A DNA stretch of 64,000 nucleotides from Paraliobacillus ryukyuensis (GTDB lineage: Bacteria; Bacillota; Bacilli; Bacillales; Amphibacillaceae), in contig NZ_QNRI01000001.1 in NCBI RefSeq assembly GCF_003315295.1, forward strand, positions 310,001 to 374,000, in the 5' to 3' direction. The translations under genes were made by a program, and so were the position numbers. The notes under the pieces were generated by a model. The model was given only the letters and a program-made list of their open reading frames with translations, ran no database searches and was not told the DNA's origin. This document shows, piece by piece, positions 1-8,269 of the stretch (the first letter of the stretch is position 1; each line of letters opens with the position of its first letter).

Positions 1-388
1 TTGTTTTATGCATTAATTGCTCTGTTAGTGACGTTCGTTCCATCGCCGCCTGATCGTGTGTCATTGTAATGATTTCTTGAAATGCGCCAGTCAGCATAAT
101 AAGGATCGTTAAACCAGCCGCTAACAAATAGTGTGACATTGTTTTGGATGATCGTTTTTGTTGAAGGTTGTACTTTTGAACTGGAATTTGCTTATCGACT
201 TTATCGATTACCTTATCGGTAAAACCTTCTGAAACAGAGTCTTGCACATGATATTGATCTAATAATGAAATATAAGTGCGCATACATGCTTCACAAGCAT
301 ACATATGGTTTTCTGCTTGTTCTACTTTATCTATATCTAATTCATTATCAATATAAGCTTTTAATTGGTGTCTATCGATATGCTCCAT
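1..388 (-). CDS. Zinc-finger anti-sigma factor, partial (runs off left edge)
   Basis: Membrane anti-sigma factor that should hold the ECF sigma factor encoded just upstream. I read this frame myself. About 129 codons are visible before the window edge. The N-terminus has the ZAS zinc motif H28-x3-C32-x2-C35, and one hydrophobic segment lies at about residues 87-103. The sensor part outside the membrane is cut off by the edge. The ATG shares one base with the sigma stop codon (TAATG), so translation is probably coupled. The family call rests on the zinc motif, the transmembrane segment and the position after an ECF sigma gene. The signal sensed cannot be seen. Confidence 0.85.
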   Translation of the reverse strand, partial: MEHIDRHQLKAYIDNELDIDKVEQAENHMYACEACMRTYISLLDQYHVQDSVSEGFTDKVIDKVDKQIPVQKYNLQQKRSSKTMSHYLLAAGLTILIMLTGAFQEIITMTHDQAAMERTSLTEQLMHKT

Positions 389-912
389 TAAAAGTCTTCC
401 TCCTTCCAATGCGTTTTCATCCATTTCCGAGCCCGGTAAAGTCGCATCTTTACATTTGGTTCTTCTATAGCTAATTTATCAGCTATTTCTTTATAAGAAC
501 AATCTTCTAAATAATAATAGTGAACAACTAATTGGAGTTTATCAGGCATACTAGTAATCGATTCTCTAACCCGTCGTCTTACTTCTTTCGTAGTTATTTC
601 CTTTTCAACGTTATTATTATCAGACCATTGATTATCCTCTTCAAAAGTGGAAAGTTCTTCTTTTTTACGCTGCAACTTCCGCTTATAATCAATCGCCTTA
701 TGTAAAGCGATACGACTAATCCAAGTTTTAAATCCTTGTGATTGATAGGTGGAGAGCGCATCCATCATCTTAATAAATGTTTCTTGTGCGAGATCTTCTG
801 CATCTTTCTCATTGTGAACCACGCTCATTGTGATACGAAAGACATGATTTTTATACCGTTCAATTAGTATCCGTAGTGCTTGTGTATTGCCAGCTTTAAT
901 TTTTTTAATCAA
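388..912 (-). CDS. ECF (extracytoplasmic function) RNA polymerase sigma factor
   Basis: Sigma-70 family, ECF subgroup, of the SigW/SigV kind. It has only regions 2 and 4. Region 2 contains the KDAEDLAQETFIKMMDAL stretch. Region 4 contains the helix-turn-helix CSYKEIADKLAIEEPNVKMRLYRARK near the C-terminus. At 174 residues it is of normal family length. It overlaps the anti-sigma gene by one base, so the two form a sigma/anti-sigma operon. The start is uncertain. The listed start is a TTG with no ribosome site directly in front. The only strong site, AAAGGGGGG at 937-945, sits nine bases before an in-frame ATT at 927, which would add five residues. No clear autoregulated ECF promoter was found upstream. 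Confidence 0.9.
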   Translation of the reverse strand: MIKKIKAGNTQALRILIERYKNHVFRITMSVVHNEKDAEDLAQETFIKMMDALSTYQSQGFKTWISRIALHKAIDYKRKLQRKKEELSTFEEDNQWSDNNNVEKEITTKEVRRRVRESITSMPDKLQLVVHYYYLEDCSYKEIADKLAIEEPNVKMRLYRARKWMKTHWKEEDF

Positions 913-936
913 TTGTTCATCATGAATAGCGCTCTA

Positions 937-945
937 CCCCCCTTT
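937..945 (-). promoter_or_regulatory. Ribosome binding site that puts the sigma start in doubt
   Basis: AAAGGGGGG on the minus strand. It lies 9 bases before ATT (925-927), which is in frame with the sigma gene, and 13 bases before an out-of-frame four-codon ORF (ATG ATG AAC AAT TGA). The stop of that mini-ORF overlaps the TTG start at 912 as TTGA. So translation begins either at ATT or by reinitiation after the mini-ORF. Confidence 0.5.
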
Positions 946-1048
946 CCGTTTGGCTCTCCGTACTATAGACGATGGAAACAAAGAAAAGTACTACATATTT
1001 TCAAAAAAAAATAGAACCTTTTTAATTTTTATAAAAGATTCTATCGAG

Positions 1049-1387
1049 TCATTTTCTACGAAAAAGTAGTCGATCAAGGATTACAGATAGTATAGCGATT
1101 CCTACGACAAAAACTGTATTACGGAAAGCTTTGGAGAAGGTCATTTCATTACGGAGAATATAACTTTTAATTTCACTCCATGTATACGTATTATTATTGA
1201 TAAAGGAAAGTTCATTCTCTGATAAATTGGGGTCATTACTAACTAAGACATCATAGTTTTCAAGATAATCGCTATTAAACAGAGGAATATTTCCATAGGC
1301 AATACTGATACCAAGTGGTACTAGAATAAAGATAACAAACAGTATGAGTAAGATAATGATGATAAATGGTTTGTTATTTCTTCGCAT
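1049..1387 (-). CDS. Small membrane protein of unknown function
   Basis: 112 residues from the ATG that follows a strong GGGGGGAGG ribosome site. A longer in-frame start at 1405 would make that site part of the coding sequence, so I reject it. Residues about 8-30 form a hydrophobic segment. About 50 polar residues follow, rich in Asn and acidic residues, then a second hydrophobic segment near the end, closing with a basic tail (RLLFRRK). The likely topology is two membrane passes with an extracytoplasmic loop. I do not recognise the family. It lies between the sigma operon (same strand) and mvaA (opposite strand). Confidence 0.6.
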   Translation of the reverse strand: MRRNNKPFIIIILLILFVIFILVPLGISIAYGNIPLFNSDYLENYDVLVSNDPNLSENELSFINNNTYTWSEIKSYILRNEMTFSKAFRNTVFVVGIAILSVILDRLLFRRK

Positions 1388-1614
1388 ATTCCTCCCCCCT
1401 ACCATTAATCATATTCAACTGTATCAAATAATTATGTAAAAATGTTTATGGGTATTTTGGTTTCGTGTATCATTTTCATGCGCTGTCTAAAGTATTGACG
1501 CATGATTATTTTATTTCTATCTTTTCTTTTTTAATTTGTGCTAAAATAATGGCAGTCATAAAGATTTTAATTGTTACGCGGTAATTATTTTTATAGAATT
1601 CTAGGAGGCTTAGA

Positions 1615-2901
1615 ATGGACAAGCAACATTTAACAAAATTCTATCAGAAAACGAAGCAAGAACGGATAGAAGCATTGGTTTCTGCAGGTCTTATTCACGA
1701 AGAAGCTACAACAGCTTTCTCGTCTAAAATACATTTGTCTGATGAAGTTGCGAATCACATGATTGAAAACCAAATTGCCACTTATCAAGTCCCGTTAGGA
1801 TTGGGGCTAAACTTTTTCATTAATGGAAAAGACTATGCAGTACCAATGGCAACTGAAGAGCCATCTGTGATTGCTGCTGCTAGTTTTGCTGCCAAAACGA
1901 TTCAACAAGCCGGTGGTTTTAAAACAACGGTAGGAGATCGCGCAATGATTGGGCAAATTGCATTAAAAAATGTAGAAGATATGAACAAGGCTGAAGAAAT
2001 TATTTTACAGCATGCAGATGCGATTATCGACCTAGCAAATCAAGCACATCCCTCAATTGTGAAACGAGGAGGCGGTGCACGTTCAATTCAAATCAGAAAA
2101 ATTCAAGCTGATCCAACTTATCAAACACCCGCCTTCTTGGTTATACATATCCACGCGCAAACGCTTGAAGCAATGGGTGCGAATATTATTAATACAATGG
2201 TTGAAGCCGTGAAACCTTATCTAGAAAATGTAACAGGTGGTACTGCTTTAATGGGGATATTATCTAACTATGCAACCGAATGTTTAGTTACTGCTACTTG
2301 TCGTATTCCTACTAACCAATTAGCAAAAGAACCATACACTGGTGAGCAAGTTCGTGATCGTATAATAGAAGCATGTCAATTTGCGTTAGTTGATCCATAT
2401 CGTGCAGTAACACATAATAAAGGAATCATGAATGGTATTGATGCCGTTGTGTTAGCAACCGGCAATGATACGCGTGCCATTGAAGCTGGTATCCATGCTT
2501 ATGCAACCAGAAGTGGACAATATCGTTCCTTAACCAACTGGACAAAAGCGGAAAATGGTGATTTATTAGGAGAAATTACAATACCATTACCTATTGGCAC
2601 AGTTGGTGGATCAATTTCAATTCATCCTGCTGCTAAATTTTCCATGAAGCTATTAGGAAATCCAGCTGCCAAAGAGTTAGAAGCAATTATTGCCTCCATA
2701 GGGTTAGCTCAAAATTTTGCAGCAGTTCGCGCCCTTGTAACCGAAGGAATTCAAAAAGGGCATATGGGATTACAAGCAAAATCACTTGCCATTACTGCTG
2801 GCGCAAAAGGTGATCAAATTGAAGTTGTAACTGAACAACTAAAACAAGCACCCAATATGAATTTAGCCACGGCAAAAGCTATTCTTGCACAATTAAATTA
2901 A
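1615..2901 (+). CDS. mvaA: Hydroxymethylglutaryl-CoA reductase, class II
   Basis: Reduces HMG-CoA to mevalonate, the committed step of the mevalonate route to isoprenoids. The 428 residues match the length of class II bacterial enzymes. The expected catalytic residues can be placed: Glu81/82 in ATEEPSVIAA, Lys269 in HNKGIMNG, Asp285 in GNDTRAIEAG and His383 in KGHMGLQAKS. AGGAGG ends seven bases before the ATG. The convergent neighbour is HMG-CoA synthase, the preceding enzyme of the pathway, and thiolase follows it. A weak extended -10 (TGC TAAAAT near 1539-1547) may be its promoter. Confidence 0.96.
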   Translation: MDKQHLTKFYQKTKQERIEALVSAGLIHEEATTAFSSKIHLSDEVANHMIENQIATYQVPLGLGLNFFINGKDYAVPMATEEPSVIAAASFAAKTIQQAGGFKTTVGDRAMIGQIALKNVEDMNKAEEIILQHADAIIDLANQAHPSIVKRGGGARSIQIRKIQADPTYQTPAFLVIHIHAQTLEAMGANIINTMVEAVKPYLENVTGGTALMGILSNYATECLVTATCRIPTNQLAKEPYTGEQVRDRIIEACQFALVDPYRAVTHNKGIMNGIDAVVLATGNDTRAIEAGIHAYATRSGQYRSLTNWTKAENGDLLGEITIPLPIGTVGGSISIHPAAKFSMKLLGNPAAKELEAIIASIGLAQNFAAVRALVTEGIQKGHMGLQAKSLAITAGAKGDQIEVVTEQLKQAPNMNLATAKAILAQLN

Positions 2902-2911
2902 ACGCAAACAC

Positions 2912-2947
2912 AAAAAGCCGTTAATCCTGTTTAGATTAACGGCTTTT
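2912..2947. terminator. Bidirectional terminator between mvaA and mvaS
   Basis: Stem AAAAAGCCGTTAATC paired with GATTAACGGCTTTTT around a 7-base loop. There are A and T runs on both sides, so it can end transcripts from both convergent genes. Confidence 0.9.
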
Positions 2948-2952
2948 TATCA

Positions 2953-4125
2953 TTAGTTATTTTTATTAACATATTGACGCATATGATCTTTAATACCAGC
3001 GAAACAAATGGTTGCCGGATCTTGTTCAATCGGTAATTCAATATTTTCTGTTCCTGAGGGGATCGTATCTTGGAATGTTTTTTCGTATGCTTCTACGCTT
3101 ACTTCCGTTCGATTATCTAACATGTTGTCATGTTTTTCTTTATATAATGCTTCTCTATAGTTTGGTTGTAAAATTCCAGTGAAAAATTCCCCTACTGCAC
3201 CCGAACCATAGCTAAACAAACCGATACGTGAGCCCGCTTCAATCGTCGTATTTAACTCTAATAAAGAGATTAGACTTAGATAAAGGGAGCCTGTATAAAT
3301 ATTCCCTACAATTGCATTATAACGTTTACTAATATCAAAATTAGCTAGCAATCGTTCTCTATCTGCTTCATTTGCCTCTTCTACTACTGATTTTAGTGCT
3401 TTCATTCCCATTTTAGTATACGGTAAATGGAATAAGATAGCATCCAAATCGCTCAGTCCAATGTTTGTTTTATCATGATGTGCGTAATAAAGATTTTGGA
3501 AAAATTTAATGTACTGATCAACAGAGTATTTTCCTTGAACAAACGCAGTATCTGAATGTAATGGTCGCCAGAAATCCATCACATCTTCTGTTTGATAAAC
3601 ACTCGGACTTTCAATTGTCATAATTTTAGGATCAGCACTTACTACCATAGCAACTGCTCCTGCCCCTTGCGTCACTTCACCAGAAGTTTCTAGTCCATAA
3701 CGAGAAATATCTGCACCCAAAATCAATACTTTGCTTTCAGGATTAAGCGCGATATGCCCTTTTGCAATCTGAATACCAGCTGTAGCACTGTAACAAGCTT
3801 GTTTCACTTCTATGGATCGTACATTTGGCTCTAAATCTAATAATTCATGTATATAAATAGAAGCCGCTTTCGAATGGTCAATCCCTGACTCTGTAGCAAA
3901 GATGACATAATCAATCGCTTTTTTATCCTCAGCTGTTAAAATTTCTAACGCCGCATTAGCAGCCAATGAGACAGCATCTTGCGTAATCGGGGTAACTGCC
4001 ATTTTTTCTTGGCCTATTCCGATCGTAAACTTTCCTGGATCAATATGACGAGCTTTCGCAAGATTTTCTGTTTCGACATACATATTAGGCGTATAAAAGC
4101 CGATCTTATCAATTCCTATTTTCAA
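2953..4125 (-). CDS. mvaS: Hydroxymethylglutaryl-CoA synthase
   Basis: Condenses acetyl-CoA with acetoacetyl-CoA to HMG-CoA. The catalytic residues sit at the same numbers as in the staphylococcal enzyme: Glu79 (FATESGIDHS), Cys111 (KQACYSATAG) and His233 (LFHLPYTKMG). The 390 residues are full length. The gene is convergent with mvaA and divergent from the thiolase gene that supplies its acetoacetyl-CoA substrate, so three consecutive pathway steps sit together. The start is the ATG opening MKIGIDKIGFYTP, as in known homologues. Confidence 0.97.
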   Translation of the reverse strand: MKIGIDKIGFYTPNMYVETENLAKARHIDPGKFTIGIGQEKMAVTPITQDAVSLAANAALEILTAEDKKAIDYVIFATESGIDHSKAASIYIHELLDLEPNVRSIEVKQACYSATAGIQIAKGHIALNPESKVLILGADISRYGLETSGEVTQGAGAVAMVVSADPKIMTIESPSVYQTEDVMDFWRPLHSDTAFVQGKYSVDQYIKFFQNLYYAHHDKTNIGLSDLDAILFHLPYTKMGMKALKSVVEEANEADRERLLANFDISKRYNAIVGNIYTGSLYLSLISLLELNTTIEAGSRIGLFSYGSGAVGEFFTGILQPNYREALYKEKHDNMLDNRTEVSVEAYEKTFQDTIPSGTENIELPIEQDPATICFAGIKDHMRQYVNKNN

Positions 4126-4280
4126 TCTGTTTCACCCTTTTTAAATATGTGTTTGCTTTTCCTATTTTAGATGATTTTGATGTTTTTTGCTATTGAAAAG
4201 TGCAAAATTAACCGATTTTCTTTACTAATTAGTATTATTATTGATGCATACCTTTGTATTTCTATATTTTCTTCGTTCCA

Positions 4281-4289
4281 TGTTATACT
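4281..4289 (+). promoter_or_regulatory. Extended -10 promoter for the thiolase gene
   Basis: TGT TATACT, a good extended -10 hexamer, about 60 bases before the thiolase ATG. No convincing -35 at 17 bases. Extended -10 promoters often lack one. Confidence 0.45.
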
Positions 4290-4352
4290 ATAACAGGAAG
4301 TACAAACTGCTACTTTTGTAGTAATTGATTAGTTTTAAAGGAGTGCTTAATA

Positions 4353-5525
4353 ATGGAAGAAGTCGTAATTGTAAGTGCAATGCGTACCCCAATCGGTAAA
4401 TTTGGTGGTAGCTTAAAAAATATATCCGCAAAAGACTTAGGGGTTTATACAGTCAAAGCTGCAATGAAACAAGCGAATATTTCGAATACAGAAGTTGATT
4501 CAGTAATATTTGGAAATGTATTGCAAGCAGGATTAGGTCAAAACGTGGCCAGACAAATCTCTGTCCATGCAGGTATTCCATATCATGTGCCAGCCATGAC
4601 GATTAATGAAGTATGTGGTTCTGGTATGAAGTCTATTATTCTAGGTAGTCAGGCGATTCAACTTGGTGAAGCGGATGTTGTTGTTGCCGGTGGTACAGAA
4701 AATATGAGCCAAGCCCCCCATCTTGTTCATGGTTATCGTTGGGACAAGACTTTAGAGGATAAAAAACTAACAGATAGTATGATCCATGATGGCTTAACAG
4801 ATGCATTTGAGCAGACACATATGGGTGTTACTGCTGAAAATGTAGCAAAAAAATATGGTATTACTCGCGAAGATCAAGATCAATTTGCATTGCAGTCACA
4901 ACAAAAAGCAAAAGCAGCTTTAGAAAGGAACAGATTTCAAGAAGAAATAGTTCCTATTCCATTAGAAGATGATGAATCCAATGTATTTAAGACTGACGAA
5001 CACATACGTCCGAATGTAACACTAGAAGATTTACAAAAACTAAAAACGCCATTTATTGAAAACGGTTCAGTTTCTGCAGGGAATGCTTCAGGAATCAACG
5101 ATTGTGCTGCAGCTGTCGTATTGATGAAAAAATCTACTGCTGAAGCGAAGAATATTCCGTATTTAGCCACTTTGAAGGCATATGCAGAAGTTGGCACAGA
5201 TCCTTCGCTAATGGGATATGCACCGTATTACTCCACGCAAAAATTATTAGAAAAAACAAGTGTTAATTTGGGAGAAATTGATCTATTCGAATTTAATGAA
5301 GCATTCGCAGCTCAGAGTCTTGCTGTTTTGCGAGACTTAGAGATTGATCAGACAAAAGTAAATGTAAATGGTGGCGCTATTGCCCTAGGACACCCAATTG
5401 GTGCATCTGGTGCTCGCATTTTAGTAACATTGTTACATGAAATGAAGAAGAGGAATAACCATTATGGGATAGCTTCCCTGTGTGTTGGTGGAGGAATTGG
5501 AATTTCTTTGATGGTTGAAATGTAG
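4353..5525 (+). CDS. Acetyl-CoA C-acetyltransferase (thiolase)
   Basis: Joins two acetyl-CoA to acetoacetyl-CoA, feeding HMG-CoA synthase next door. The 390-residue thiolase has the nucleophile Cys88 in NEVCGSGMKS, His347 in GGAIALGHPIGASG and Cys377 in SLCVGGGIG near the end. AAAGGAG precedes the ATG. A terminator follows. Biosynthetic use is inferred from the location. Thiolases also work in beta-oxidation, but no beta-oxidation gene is nearby. Confidence 0.95.
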   Translation: MEEVVIVSAMRTPIGKFGGSLKNISAKDLGVYTVKAAMKQANISNTEVDSVIFGNVLQAGLGQNVARQISVHAGIPYHVPAMTINEVCGSGMKSIILGSQAIQLGEADVVVAGGTENMSQAPHLVHGYRWDKTLEDKKLTDSMIHDGLTDAFEQTHMGVTAENVAKKYGITREDQDQFALQSQQKAKAALERNRFQEEIVPIPLEDDESNVFKTDEHIRPNVTLEDLQKLKTPFIENGSVSAGNASGINDCAAAVVLMKKSTAEAKNIPYLATLKAYAEVGTDPSLMGYAPYYSTQKLLEKTSVNLGEIDLFEFNEAFAAQSLAVLRDLEIDQTKVNVNGGAIALGHPIGASGARILVTLLHEMKKRNNHYGIASLCVGGGIGISLMVEM

Positions 5526-5551
5526 CGTCATCTATTTTTATAACCTATATC

Positions 5552-5585
5552 AAAAAAGCTAGATCTAAAATATGATCTAGCTTTT
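5552..5585 (+). terminator. Terminator after the thiolase gene
   Basis: AAAAAAGCTAGATC pairs with GATCTAGCTTTT around a short AT-rich loop. The final T run continues into the base after the stem. Confidence 0.85.
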
Positions 5586-5675
5586 CGCTCTAATCAGATT
5601 ACATTCTCTGCTATACTAATTGTAACTTTAGCTTCTGGTATCGTCATCTGAAAATTCTCCATACACATTTGAAGT

Positions 5676-6940
5676 TTATAACTCCGAAGGTTTTTGTTCT
5701 GGTTGATAGATCTTTTTAGATGTTGAGAAATGTCTTATGCTAATTAAAAATAGTGTTAGCCCTGCTAAACCGATAGTAGCTCCTATGCCTAAAAATATAA
5801 AAGACACATTAACAAATGTAATAAGCCAAGTAACGATAGCAACTCCTAATGGTTGTCCACCCCGTATGATTGTCTGAATAATTCCAAATACCTGTCCCAT
5901 TAAACTTTGATCAGTCGCAGTCATGATAGCTGTTGTGAAATGAATACTATTAATAGATAGAAAAATCCCTGCTGTAAAAAATTGTATAACATTTATATAA
6001 AAAAAGGGGGAAACGAAACTGTTAAAAAGATACATCCAAATAATAAAGTCGATAATGCAACAATAGATACAGCAGAGCTTTTTTTAAACAACTTCAAATT
6101 GGCAACCCAGCCTCCAGCTAAAGCTCCCGTTAAAATGGTTGCCATTAATATACCGAAATGATCAGAATTCATGTTTAAACTATCGTGTGTCCATACCGTT
6201 ATCAACATCTCAATTGAAGCAGAAAACATATTTACTATACACGCTATTAGCAGAATACTTGTCAAAAGTTTATTTTTAAAGACGGATTTAAAACTTGCAG
6301 TAAGATTTTCAATGAACCTATTTTTTTTATCAATCTCTTCTTTTTCATTCGTTTTAAGAGCAACAACAGCTTTGTTATCAATAAGATAAATCAATAGAGC
6401 GGATACTGTAAATGTTAAGGCATTGAGGAGAATGATTAACTGAAAATCTAATATCGCTATTAAGATACCTCCAACAGCAAAACCAATAATTCCAGTAAGG
6501 TTATTAATAACACTAAAATATGAATTAGCTTTTAGATACTTTTCCTTAGGGATAATATCAGGTATGAAGGATTGGGAGGAGATATTAAATAACTGGCCAA
6601 GACTTTCAATAAGAAATATAATTAAGGTAATAATAAGCATCGACTGTATCGTAATTTGATTACATAATAATAGAATACATAAGCATAATCTAATTAAATC
6701 ACTGACCACCATGATACTTCTCTTTGATCTATTATCCGCTATCAATCCAAATAAAAAACCTAAAAATGGTGGTATTAAAATGACGATAGAAATGATACCT
6801 AACCAAGTTCTAGAACCACTTTCGGAGTCAATAGCCAACCAAAGAATTGCAGGAAGAAATATGTAGTCACCCATTTGTGAAATAAAACGACTTACTAGCA
6901 AAAGGAATATATTCTTATTAATGAAATATTTATCAATCAT
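5676..6940 (-). pseudogene. MFS drug/macrolide exporter-like gene, broken by a frameshift
   Basis: Major facilitator of the 12-helix EntS/Mef-like exporter group, about 420 residues if joined. The first 315 residues are in one frame (5993-6940). They include the RDD-type loop LIADNRSKRSIMV and many hydrophobic helices. The last four helices are in another frame (5676-6035). The break is at a run of five C and seven T read on the minus strand (5999-6010). A stop comes three codons later. One missing base in this homopolymer explains it. GGTGGAGG precedes the ATG. The two halves join smoothly (FLTVSFPPFF then YINVIQFF), so the loss is recent, a sequencing error, or bypassed by slippage. Confidence 0.8.
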
Positions 6941-6985
6941 ATAAATCCTCCACCTGTTTAATTACACACCTCTCTGTAATTCAAT

Positions 6986-7014
6986 TTTATACCTAATATT
7001 ACTTATAATTGTAA
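6986..7014 (-). promoter_or_regulatory. Promoter of the MFS exporter gene
   Basis: On the minus strand TTACAA (7009-7014), a spacer of 17 bases and TATAAA (6986-6991). This is a good sigma-A pattern 46 bases before the start codon. Confidence 0.55.
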
Positions 7015-7125
7015 CTTAATAGTACTAATTAATTTATAAAAAGTTTGACAATTCAGTGAATTTCACATAGACTACAGCTAACGTAGTTCTATTACCAATT
7101 TAAGAAGTTTATTGTCATTTTATAA

Positions 7126-7178
7126 AATAAAAAAGCACCCATAGATAGACGTGTCTAATGTCTATATAATAGGGTGTT
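7126..7178 (-). terminator. Terminator after the yitT-type gene
   Basis: On the minus strand CACCC and GGGTG close a stem that also contains ATAGA/TCTAT. A run of six T follows. Confidence 0.75.
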
Positions 7179-7207
7179 TCTCCAATCAAAGCTAGGTACT
7201 TTTTCAA

Positions 7208-8014
7208 TTAATTTCTTGCAAATTCTCCATCTACCTCCACTGTTTCATATATGTTAATAAAAGCTTTTTTATCATACTTTCGCACAATTTGTTTAATTTG
7301 CATTGTCTCATAACGTGTTACTACCATCATTAAAATTTGTTTTTTTTCTTCTGTATAACCACCATACCCATCCATTAAAGTAATTCCACGATAAATAGAG
7401 TCAATAAGCTCTTTACGTATCGCATCCCCTTCTGAAGTAACGATTTGCATTGTTAATTTAATATGATTTGTGTGGATGGTATCAATAACTTTTCCAGTAA
7501 GGTAAATGGATAGCATGGTATATAAAGCGATATTCCATCCGAACACTGATCCAGAAAGTAAAACAATTAAACCATTCATTCCTGTGAGTAACATACCGAC
7601 ACTGACATTACTAGACCTTGATAAGATGATAGCGATAATATCCAGACCGCCAGAAGTTCCAGAGTACTTCATAATCAACCCAATGCCAGCACCACCGAAC
7701 ACCCCGCCAAAAATACTTGATAACAAAATATTATCTGCGACAGGGACGACCGGAATAGCATATAAAAATATAGATAAGGAAACAACACAGACAATTGTGT
7801 TAATAATGATGGTTTTTCCAAGCTTAATATAACCGATAATTAAAAGCGGTACATTAAGTAAAAAATTTAGTAAACCAATATCAAAAGGTGTTAAGATACC
7901 AATCAATATGGCTATCCCGCTCATTCCACTACTCAAAACATCGTAAGGAACGAGAAATAAGTTAAATGCAATTGCTACAATAAATGAACCAATAACGACA
8001 ATGATGTTTTTCAA
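7208..8014 (-). CDS. YitT family membrane protein (YitT_membrane + DUF2179)
   Basis: 268 residues with five or six hydrophobic helices in the first 170. A soluble C-terminal domain of about 90 residues follows, starting at MQIVTSEGDAIRKELID and running to the end; it is the DUF2179 domain of this family. Glycine-rich membrane motifs such as GGVFGGAGIGLIMKYSGTSG fit the family. The start is a TTG (LKNIIVV). The function of YitT proteins is not established. The gene stands alone, with a terminator behind it and about 250 bases of AT-rich DNA in front in which I see no other gene. Confidence 0.9.
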   Translation of the reverse strand: MKNIIVVIGSFIVAIAFNLFLVPYDVLSSGMSGIAILIGILTPFDIGLLNFLLNVPLLIIGYIKLGKTIIINTIVCVVSLSIFLYAIPVVPVADNILLSSIFGGVFGGAGIGLIMKYSGTSGGLDIIAIILSRSSNVSVGMLLTGMNGLIVLLSGSVFGWNIALYTMLSIYLTGKVIDTIHTNHIKLTMQIVTSEGDAIRKELIDSIYRGITLMDGYGGYTEEKKQILMMVVTRYETMQIKQIVRKYDKKAFINIYETVEVDGEFARN

Positions 8015-8221
8015 ACCGATGTATCTATCCTTCCCTAACCATGAGTCTCCATTTTCTTAAGTATTCCCTACTACTGTATAAAAATTAACTTTATATTCAA
8101 TAAAAGGTAGACTAGCATACTTATTCTCTTTACTAAGCTAAAGTTAGCAAAGTTTTCATCTTACTGTCAATAGCTGTTCTCATTCACGATAAATTCAAAT
8201 TATTTTTACAAGTCACGCAAC

Positions 8222-8263
8222 AAAAAAAGGTCCTGTTTGATTAGATGCACAAACAAGGACCCA
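8222..8263 (-). terminator. Terminator after cadA
   Basis: On the minus strand GGTCCTTGTTTG pairs with CAAACAGGACC. Seven T follow. Confidence 0.85.
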
Positions 8264-8269
8264 AAAATA

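Noticed and set aside
950-1000. ECF-type promoter upstream of the sigma gene
   Set aside because: A CGTC-like -10 is present but no AAC-type -35 at the right spacing.
7506-7832. 108-codon plus-strand frame inside yitT
   Set aside because: It is the antisense shadow of a clear membrane protein gene and is rich in Pro and Ile as such shadows are.
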